Shown here: positions 16,087 through 22,339 of the stretch, one piece after another
Layout of the letters: every line of letters begins with the position of its first letter
Numbering within the stretch: position 1 is the stretch's first letter
Assembly (NCBI GenBank): GCA_022826045.1
Contig: JAJDVQ010000015.1
Span: forward strand, 1-64,000
Length of the DNA: 64,000 nt
Direction: 5' to 3'
Source: Acidimicrobiia bacterium
GTDB lineage: Bacteria > Actinomycetota > Acidimicrobiia > Acidimicrobiales > Poriferisodalaceae
The notes under the pieces: generated by a model
What the model saw: the letters and a program-made list of their open reading frames with translations, nothing else
What the model was told of the DNA's origin: nothing
The model's database searches: none
Position numbers and translations under genes: made by a program

Positions 16087-16298
16087 TGGCTGGACCGGGT
16101 GGCTGCGGCGGCGGTGATGATGCTGCGGCGGCGCTGCGGCGGTTCCAGCGCATGCTCGACAATCACGTCGATGACGAAGAGCCAGCGCCGCCCGGCTGCA
16201 TCGCAGAAATCCTGATTCCACTGCGGGCGAGCCGAGCACGGGCGAACCGGATGCTGCTCGACGATGAGTTGTCGCCTCGCGTGCTGCCGCCGCTGTGA
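16083..16298 (+). CDS. Small hypothetical protein coupled to the AAA ATPase
   Basis: A 71-codon frame begins at GTG 16083 (or ATG 16086), overlapping the ATPase stop in the arrangement GTGATG. The product starts glycine-rich (MMAGPGGCGGG), continues with LRRFQRMLDNHVDDEEPAP and ends in an arginine-rich helix (RASRARANRMLLDDE). I do not recognise it. The overlap with the stop codon of the ATPase suggests translational coupling and a partner role. Its coding potential is not certain, because long open frames are common in DNA this GC-rich. Confidence 0.4.
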   Translation: MMAGPGGCGGGDDAAAALRRFQRMLDNHVDDEEPAPPGCIAEILIPLRASRARANRMLLDDELSPRVLPPL

Positions 16299-16301
16299 CG
16301 G

Positions 16302-17145
16302 CTAGTCGATGTCCCAAGTCTTGCGATCGAGCCGGATGCCTTCCCTGAGGTCCAGGTCAAAGGGATGTCCGGGGTTGCCGGTGAGATCCAGGAGGTACAG
16401 CTTGGGCAGTGCGTTGAACATCTCCGCCGTTACCGAAGTCAGTCGGTTGTATCGCAGGTCAAGTTCGTCGACCTTGATCAAGTCGGCGAACACGCCGTCG
16501 GGCAGCTCGGCCACACTGTTGTTCTGCAAGTCCAGCGACCGCAGGCCGGTCAGGCCGTCGAACACACCCTCCGGCAGCGCCGTCAGGCCGTTGTGCGTCA
16601 CGTTCAGACTCCACAGCCCGGACAAACCATCGAACACGTCCTCCGGCAACGCCGTCAGCTCGTTGTAGGACAAGCCGAGCGAATACAGCCGCGACAGGCC
16701 AGCGAACACGTCCTCAGGCAACGCCGTCAGCTTGTTGTGGCTGATGTCCAGCTTCTGCAGCTTCGACAGGCCAGCGAATACATCCTCAGGCAGCTCAGTC
16801 AAGCTGTGGCCGGACAGGTCCAGCTCGCGCAGGTTGGTGTAGCCGTCGAACGTGTCCTCGGGCAGCTCGGTCAGGACGTTCGGGCGCTCCATGCTCCAGG
16901 GGTGGCGATGCGCTTTGGACAGGTTCAACGTGCGAACGCTCGACTTGTTGCTGACCGCCGTGACGGCCAGCAGCGGCGACACGGGCGTGAACTCGAGCTT
17001 CAGGTTCACCAAGCTGGTCAAGCTGGCGAATATGCCTTCGGGCAGTTCGGTCAGCCTGGTGTTCTCCGCCAGGTCCAGCGTGTGCAGGCTCGCCAGATCG
17101 TCGAACACGCCTGCCGGCAGGGCGGCCAGGCGATTGCCTCGCAGA
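16302..17145 (-). pseudogene. Leucine-rich-repeat protein, 5' end lost
   Basis: At least nine tandem leucine-rich repeats of about 24 residues are visible, with consensus LPEDVFAGLSxLxxLDLSxNxLTA. The reading frame is open from about 17145 (SLRGNRLAALPAGVFDD) to the stop at 16302, and the first usable start in it is GTG 17108. No signal peptide or N-terminal cap is present. Upstream the frame runs straight into the terminus of an IS256-family element at about 17148, which shows that the insertion removed the 5' part. Intact relatives of this repeat type are often secreted or surface proteins in protein interaction roles. Whether the 268-residue stub is still made is unknown. Confidence 0.75.
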
Positions 17146-17147
17146 CT

Positions 17148-17328
17148 GGGAGTGTCACATGTTCTGTGTAAGGGGGGTGGTGGGTGGTCATGTTAGGGGG
17201 AGTCGTCCTGGGTAGCGGATGGCGAGCTGGTTGATGCATTTGGTCCATCCTTGGGTTCCGGTGCCTGCTGCGCCGCCTCGGGTGGTGGTGATGTTGCGCA
17301 CGGCGAGGTAGAGGAGCTTGATGGCGGC
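17148..17328 (-). mobile_element. IS256-family element, 3' remnant
   Basis: The minus strand encodes the last 46 residues of an IS256/Mutator transposase, ending at TGA 17190-17188: AIKLLYLAVRNIT, then GWTKCINQLAIRYPGRLPLT. After the stop comes a terminal segment ending near 17148, with GAGTGTCACATGTTCTGTG at the edge (plus strand), which I take as the right inverted repeat. The rest of the element, with its left end, is gone. The homology starts abruptly at 17328, where a 49-bp dispersed repeat begins. Confidence 0.75.
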
Positions 17329-17329
17329 T

Positions 17330-17378
17330 CAGGGCCGAGGGCTCAGATTCCCCTGCGCAGGCGGTCAGCTCCGCGCAT
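17330..17378. repeat. Dispersed 49-bp repeat, copy 2
   Basis: It matches 11630-11678 at over 80% identity and abuts the broken 5' edge of the IS256 remnant. It may be part of the event that deleted the rest of that element. Confidence 0.55.
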
Positions 17379-17475
17379 CAACACCGGCCGAAATGTGTCG
17401 CAGAGACCATGGCTCGCGACACGCAGCCAGCCACCGGAACTCAACTTCCATTGAACGGTATATAATTTCCAATGA

Positions 17476-18096
17476 ATGGAAACTAAGTCGGCTCCGAGTC
17501 TGCTTCCCATCTTGCGATCGCGTCAGCAAGGCGAAGTGCTCACCTATCTGATGTGCGACCCGGATCGGGAAACCAGCATGAGCGAGCTGGCCCACCGTGT
17601 CGGAGCTCCGCTCAGCTCCGTGCACCGCGAAGTCGAGCGCGCAGAGGCAGCCGGCATCGTCACCAGCCACCGATTGGGCAACACGAGGTTCGTGCGGGCG
17701 GACACCGACAGCCCTTACTTCGACAGCCTGTCTGACCTGTTGGTCAAAGCGTTCGGGCCGCCGCATGTGCTCGCCGAGGCGCTCGACGGCGTCGCCGGGA
17801 TCGAGGCTGCGTACGTGTTCGGCTCGTGGGCGGCGCGCTTGCACGGCGTCTCGGGCAGGCGGCCTGTCAATGACATCGACGTGCTGGTGCTGGGCGAACC
17901 CGACCGGGGAGAGCTCTACCGAGCACTCAGCGGCGTCGAGGAGCGTCTGGGGCGCCCTGTCAACGTCGTCATCCGAGACTCCGAATGGCTGCAAGACGGG
18001 TCAGGCGGCTTCCACGCGACCGTCACTGAACGCCCAGTCGTCGCAATCGAGATCAATAGGTCGCGCGGTAGGGACCGAGTTCGACAGAGCTCGTGA
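17476..18096 (+). CDS. Winged-helix nucleotidyltransferase (MNT-type, putative antitoxin)
   Basis: The first 75 residues form an ArsR-like winged helix (MSELAHRVGAPLSSVHREVERAEAAG). A minimal nucleotidyltransferase domain follows, with GSWAARLHG (residues 116-124) and DIDVLVLG (D133 and D135 as metal ligands). Proteins of this fusion type occur beside HEPN-domain RNase toxins, which they can block by AMP transfer, and the DNA-binding part allows regulation. A short HEPN-like frame lies on the opposite strand and overlaps this gene by 44 bp, an unusual orientation for the pair. Upstream (17400-17475) is AT-rich, with repeated ATTGAACGG and ATGAATGG-like words that may be its operator. Confidence 0.8.
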   Translation: METKSAPSLLPILRSRQQGEVLTYLMCDPDRETSMSELAHRVGAPLSSVHREVERAEAAGIVTSHRLGNTRFVRADTDSPYFDSLSDLLVKAFGPPHVLAEALDGVAGIEAAYVFGSWAARLHGVSGRRPVNDIDVLVLGEPDRGELYRALSGVEERLGRPVNVVIRDSEWLQDGSGGFHATVTERPVVAIEINRSRGRDRVRQSS

Positions 18097-18292
18097 GATC
18101 TTGTGCGCCCGACAGCGCATCACCGGCAAGGCTGACCGCCCACTGAAGCTTCTTCGACACGTCGTGAATCAACCGATTAGCGGCCTTGTCTCGTCCTTCC
18201 TCAGATACCGATTCCAGTCGTTCCTTTTCGATCAGGAAGTCGATTGCAGAGCTCCCCTTCCGCACGTGCTGCTCGCGGCGGTGCTCAGACAT
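18053..18292 (-). CDS. Short HEPN-like protein, possibly truncated
   Basis: The 79-residue frame starts at ATG 18292. The segment SSAIDFLIEKERLESVS followed by AANRLIHDVSKKLQWAVSLAGDALSGAQ resembles the N-terminal half of HEPN proteins paired with winged-helix nucleotidyltransferases. The family then carries a second half with an Rx4-6H-type RNase motif, which is absent here: the frame stops after LGPYRATY. It converges on and overlaps the nucleotidyltransferase gene, so an inversion or deletion may have cut it. The resemblance is by eye only. A longer reading of the same frame (to 19690) is an antisense shadow of the phosphoesterase gene. Confidence 0.45.
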   Translation of the reverse strand: MSEHRREQHVRKGSSAIDFLIEKERLESVSEEGRDKAANRLIHDVSKKLQWAVSLAGDALSGAQDLTSSVELGPYRATY

Positions 18293-18397
18293 GTCCCAGA
18301 GAATGCACAAGTGATCGCTCGCTGTTGCTACGGAGCGGGCCTTCGCCGCCTCGCGAGCTGCGCAGGGGGCGCGACTGTGACACCCTGCTGAAGCGGG

Positions 18398-19594
18398 GTG
18401 GTGCGGCCGGTGCTTCTGAACTACTACTGCGTTGCGGCGGCTGTGCTGGTGGGGGCCGTCGCGGGCGGTTTGGCGGTGCGCTGGCTGCGTGGTGGCGTGA
18501 GCAGCTGGCGGGTGCTGGGGCGTGCTGCGGGCGTGGGATTCGTGGGCACGGTGGTGCTGGCTGGCGGGGGGCTGCTCATCACCGGGGTGGACGGGTTCAC
18601 GCTGATCCATGTGGCCTACGTGGTGGGGACCGTGGGGGTGCCGCTGGCCGGCGGGATCGTGCTGGTGGGGGCCCGGGGTCAGGCTCGGCCGCAGGTGGTC
18701 ACTGCGGTGTGCGTGCTGGCGCTGGCTGCCGTTCCGGTCGGCGTCTATGCGACCTATGTGGAGCCGTTCTGGCTGAGGGTGGACCGGGTGGAGCTGGCGG
18801 TGCCGGCGATGCTGGCGGTCGGGGAGGCGGGGACGGCGGACGGCGGCGACGGCGCGGACGCCGTCGATGGGCGGATCCGGATCGGCGTGCTGGCCGACCT
18901 GCAGACCACGGGCGTCGGCGACTACGAGCGGGATGCGGTGGAGCGTCTGCTGGGGTTCGGGCCTGATGTGGTGGTGCTGCCCGGCGATCTGTACCAGTTC
19001 GACGCTGCTGTGTTCGACGAGCGAGCGCCGGGGTTTGCACGGCTGATCGAGCGGATTGTCGGGGAGGTGCCGCACGTGTACCTGGTGAGCGGCAACACCG
19101 ACACCGTGGCGGGGCTGCGGCGGATCGTCGGGGGGTCGGGCGCACGGGTGCTCGACAACGAGATCGACACGTTCGAGGTGCGGGGCGTGCCGGTGAGGGT
19201 GGGCGGCACGACGCTGTTCGGAGACGAGACGGCGGCTCGGCGGATGGCGGCGCGGCTGGCAGGGCCGGAGGGGGCGGACGTGGTGCGGATCCTGATCGGG
19301 CACAAGCCCGACGCCATCGAGCTGGTGCGGGCGACGCCCGTCGATCTCGCCATTGCGGGCCACACTCATGGCGGGCAGGTCTCGTTGCCCTTGTTCGGGC
19401 CACCGCTGACGCTGACGAACGTGCCTCGGCACGTTGCGGCCGGCGGGCTGCGCGAGCTGCACGGCACGCCGATCTATGTGTCGACCGGCGTGGGGCGTGA
19501 GCGAGGCAACGCCCCGCAGCTGCGACTGGGTGTGCGGCCGTCGATCGGGATCATCGACCTGGTGCCCAGCGGCGGCGGCAGTGGGGCTGGGTGA
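18398..19594 (+). CDS. Membrane-anchored metallophosphoesterase
   Basis: About four hydrophobic segments fill residues 5-125. A calcineurin-like phosphoesterase domain follows with GVLADLQTTG (residues 163-172), VVVLPGDLYQ, VYLVSGNTD and the C-terminal AIAGHTHGGQVSLPLFGPP. These give the metal-binding set GD, GN and GHTH. In the first motif the usual D-x-H reads D-x-Q (D167, Q169), a change also recalled from a subfamily of such enzymes. The domain should lie outside the membrane or at its inner face; topology is not clear. A substrate cannot be named: relatives act on lipid or nucleotide phosphates. The start is a double GTG at 18398. Confidence 0.85.
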   Translation: MVRPVLLNYYCVAAAVLVGAVAGGLAVRWLRGGVSSWRVLGRAAGVGFVGTVVLAGGGLLITGVDGFTLIHVAYVVGTVGVPLAGGIVLVGARGQARPQVVTAVCVLALAAVPVGVYATYVEPFWLRVDRVELAVPAMLAVGEAGTADGGDGADAVDGRIRIGVLADLQTTGVGDYERDAVERLLGFGPDVVVLPGDLYQFDAAVFDERAPGFARLIERIVGEVPHVYLVSGNTDTVAGLRRIVGGSGARVLDNEIDTFEVRGVPVRVGGTTLFGDETAARRMAARLAGPEGADVVRILIGHKPDAIELVRATPVDLAIAGHTHGGQVSLPLFGPPLTLTNVPRHVAAGGLRELHGTPIYVSTGVGRERGNAPQLRLGVRPSIGIIDLVPSGGGSGAG

Positions 19595-19806
19595 TGGCGG
19601 CCCCGGCCGAGCTCGGGTGAGTTCCGACGATTGTCCATCGGCGAACGGCCGCCGGCGATCGTCTGCGGTGCGCGCCAACAGCCCGAGCACCAGGCCGACA
19701 GATCACGAACAAGGCACCCTGGCCCGTCACACCCAGAGCCAGACCCAAGCCCGAACTGCTGACCCCAAGATCATGACTGTCACACCCCGTTCGTACGGTT
19801 GTTCCC

Positions 19807-21369
19807 ATGTTGAGGAACGGTTCTGACGGGAATTGGCGTCACCGAGACGTCGACGCCATCGGCGCTGATGACGATGCCGCCGCAGGTGCACCCACTGAAC
19901 TCATCACTGCCGACCACACTCCTTCGAGCCAGGCCTGCGCCAAGCACAATCCCACCGGCCACACCCCTCCGGACAACGACCCCGCTGGCCGCGCCGTTCC
20001 TGACCACAGCGCTGCCGTCAGCCACCCCAACACCGAGCGCGGCGCCGCCGTCACCCACGCCAGTCCCACCGGCCGAGGCGCTGGCCTGGCCAACCCTCAC
20101 CCGTCCCGACTGCTGTCGCTGACTCGGCTGAGCGCTGCGGTGCTTGTTGGACTTGGGCGCAGCGAGCTGTTGAGCGTGCTGAGCGACATCGAGCGGCTGA
20201 CGAACCGGCTGGACGGCTACCGAGCCGAAGTGCTGGGTGCGTTGGACGCGCTGAACCAGTCAGGTGCGGCGCCCGATGCGAGCCCGCATCTGTCGCTGCG
20301 CGACGCGACGGGGGTGTCCGAGCGTGACGCCCGCCGGATGCTTCGTGCAGCAGAGAAGATTCGCGAGCACGGCGCGGTGCTGGAGGCACTGTCGGACGGC
20401 GACATCAACGTCGCACAGGCCGAGACGCTGTGCGACGCACGTGTGCCCGACCCGGTGCGAGCCGAGTTGGTGGCGGCAGCGGCCGGCGAAGACACCGACG
20501 CCACCCGCCGCCGGGTGCAGCGCGCCGAGGCCGCACACTCGGTCAAAACCTCGATGGAACGCTTCGAGCGTCAGCGGGCGGCCCGTGGCGCGGGGTGGCG
20601 GCGAGATCACGAGGGGATGCTGCGGCTGTGGGCCAAGTTCGACCCCGACACCGGCGCTCACGTCGAGGCCGCGCTCGCGGCGCTGTGCCGCGAGTACTGG
20701 ATCGATGACAAGCAAGTACGCAACGGGCGGCGCACCCCTGCCCAGCGAGACGCCGACGTGCTCGCGTATGCGCTGGCAGGCCTCACCTACACCGACGCCG
20801 ATGCAGCGGCCGTCCGCCGGCTGCACGCCCGCGCCAGTACCCGCAGCGACAACCTGCCGGACGAAGCCCATGACCCGTCGAGGCAGCTGCCGCCGGCGCA
20901 AGTCAGCGTGCTGATCGGTCTCGATGCCCTGCGGGGTCACACCGACGAGATGGGCTTGACCGATGCGGGGGTCGAGCTGCCGCCTGAAGTCGTGCGGCGC
21001 TTGGCCTGCGATGCGGAGATCATCCCGATCATCCTGGGCACCCCAGGCGGCTCAGCCGACGCGGGCCGGTTGCGCCGCGCTGTGTCGCTGCGGCTGCGGC
21101 GATTGCTGGTTGCACGCGATCGTCACTGCCGCTGGCCCGGCTGTCACGAACCGCCATCACGCTGCGATGCGCACCACATCTGGCACTGGATCGACGGAGG
21201 GCCCACCGATCTCGACAACCTGGTGCTGCTGTGCCACCGGCACCACCACTTCCTTCATCAGCACGGCTACCGGATGGTCCCCCAGCCCGACGGCACATGG
21301 GCCACCGTCCAAGAATCAAACCCCAAGCCCTCCCCCCGACGAAGCAAACAGCAAGCCCGAGCACCCTGA
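19807..21369 (+). CDS. DUF222 / 13E12-repeat HNH endonuclease-like protein
   Basis: The 520-residue protein belongs to the DUF222 family that is multicopy in actinobacteria. The helical DUF222 domain covers about residues 115-390 (SDIERLTNRLDGYRAEVLGAL, GVSERDARRMLRAAEKI, MLRLWAKFDPDTGAHVEAAL). A HNH domain ends it: CRWPGCHEPPSRCDAHHIWH, then GGPTDLDNLVLLCHRHHHF. The first 100 residues are low-complexity, rich in Pro, Ala, Thr and His. Function is unsettled; some copies are thought mobile or involved in DNA exchange. It ends just before a small hairpin and tRNA-Arg. Confidence 0.9.
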   Translation: MLRNGSDGNWRHRDVDAIGADDDAAAGAPTELITADHTPSSQACAKHNPTGHTPPDNDPAGRAVPDHSAAVSHPNTERGAAVTHASPTGRGAGLANPHPSRLLSLTRLSAAVLVGLGRSELLSVLSDIERLTNRLDGYRAEVLGALDALNQSGAAPDASPHLSLRDATGVSERDARRMLRAAEKIREHGAVLEALSDGDINVAQAETLCDARVPDPVRAELVAAAAGEDTDATRRRVQRAEAAHSVKTSMERFERQRAARGAGWRRDHEGMLRLWAKFDPDTGAHVEAALAALCREYWIDDKQVRNGRRTPAQRDADVLAYALAGLTYTDADAAAVRRLHARASTRSDNLPDEAHDPSRQLPPAQVSVLIGLDALRGHTDEMGLTDAGVELPPEVVRRLACDAEIIPIILGTPGGSADAGRLRRAVSLRLRRLLVARDRHCRWPGCHEPPSRCDAHHIWHWIDGGPTDLDNLVLLCHRHHHFLHQHGYRMVPQPDGTWATVQESNPKPSPRRSKQQARAP

Positions 21370-21376
21370 AGCCCAC

Positions 21377-21391
21377 CGGGCCTTGGGCCCG
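21377..21391 (+). terminator. GC-rich hairpin after the DUF222 gene
   Basis: CGGGCC and GGCCCG form a perfect 6-bp stem around TTG, 8 bp after the stop codon. There is no T-run, so it may act as a weak terminator or not at all. Confidence 0.3.
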
Positions 21392-21485
21392 TGAACCCGA
21401 CGGGGCCGCCCCGCCCCGCACCTCAGCGCAATGACGCCGCGAGTCCGGCAGCTCAGGGCCAGCAGTACATTTCGAGGGAGTCCCC

Positions 21486-21558
21486 GCCCTCGTAGCTCAG
21501 GGGATAGAGCGTCGGTTTCCTAAACCGTGCGTCGCAGGTTCGAATCCTGCCGAGGGCG
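21486..21558 (+). tRNA. tRNA-Arg(CCT)
   Basis: The cloverleaf can be folded by eye: acceptor GCCCTCG with CGAGGGC, D arm GCTC/GAGC, anticodon loop TTCCTAA with anticodon CCT, T arm GCAGG-TTCGAAT-CCTGC. The discriminator base is G. CCA does not appear to be encoded in full. One non-paired position at the top of the anticodon stem is shared by many actinobacterial tRNA-Arg genes. Confidence 0.95.
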
Positions 21559-21572
21559 CATGGACGGCCGGT

Positions 21573-22298
21573 TCAGGCGAGAAGCGTGTTCAGGGTCGAG
21601 GTGAGCACAGCCTTGGTCTCAGTGGCGGACAGGCTGCGGTGGCGGCGGAGGTAGTCGATCGAGTCGAGCTGGGTCAGCAGGTCGCCTGCCGCGAGCACTG
21701 CGTCGCCGTCTGCGGCCATGCCTGACGTCGGCGTATCGGTCTCAGGCCGAGGCGAGCGCGACGCCGACTCGGGGGCGTCGGTCCCCGAGTCAGGCGTGCG
21801 GGCTTCGAGTTCGGGAGCGAATTGGAGCCTGAATTGTTCCCGCATCTCGTCGCGGGCCGTGGCGAGCTGCTCGCTGATGCGGGGCAGCCGGTGGGCATGC
21901 GCCAGGGTCGCCCGGTATTCCGGGCCGACCGAGTCGTACAAGCGCAGGCGCATCGCCACGAAGTCGTCGATGCGGGCGTCCAGCGGGCCCTGGCCGATGG
22001 CGTGCAGGCGTGTGAGGGGAACGGTGCGCTCACGGTTGCGCCTGATCGTGGCTTCGAGCAGCTCGCCCGGATCGGCGAAGTACCGGTACAGCGAGCGCAA
22101 CGACAGTCCCGATCGGGCCGCCGCTTGCTCCATGGTCGGGAACAGCGACTCCTCGGCGAACATCTCGAGCACCACGTCGAGCACCGCATTGATGTTCCGC
22201 TCCCGCCGAGCCACCCGGCCATCCGCCGGCGTCGCATCATCAGGCGGAGGGCCAGCCTCCACACCCGGCGGCACCCGATCAGTCACTGATGCACGCAC
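21573..22298 (-). CDS. TetR-family transcriptional regulator
   Basis: The N-terminal helix-turn-helix is plain at residues 34-82: AVLDVVLEMFAEESLFPTME, then AAARSGLSLRSLYRYFADPG. The C-terminal ligand-binding part is alpha-helical, with an inserted low-complexity acidic segment (about residues 165-200). The gene lies 41 bp after the sulfatase/DJ-1 gene on the same strand, so it is probably co-transcribed and may regulate it. Several GTG codons and a TTG could start it; the upstream-most is given. The ligand is unknown. Confidence 0.85.
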   Translation of the reverse strand: MRASVTDRVPPGVEAGPPPDDATPADGRVARRERNINAVLDVVLEMFAEESLFPTMEQAAARSGLSLRSLYRYFADPGELLEATIRRNRERTVPLTRLHAIGQGPLDARIDDFVAMRLRLYDSVGPEYRATLAHAHRLPRISEQLATARDEMREQFRLQFAPELEARTPDSGTDAPESASRSPRPETDTPTSGMAADGDAVLAAGDLLTQLDSIDYLRRHRSLSATETKAVLTSTLNTLLA

Positions 22299-22339
22299 CC
22301 GCTTCTGACGCGCCGCCTCGGGAGACCGCCGTTTCCGGG

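Noticed and set aside
18053-19690. A 545-codon minus-strand frame
   Set aside because: Most of it is antisense to the metallophosphoesterase and is Arg/His/Pro-rich. Only the last 79 codons, from ATG 18292, have protein-like character and are listed.
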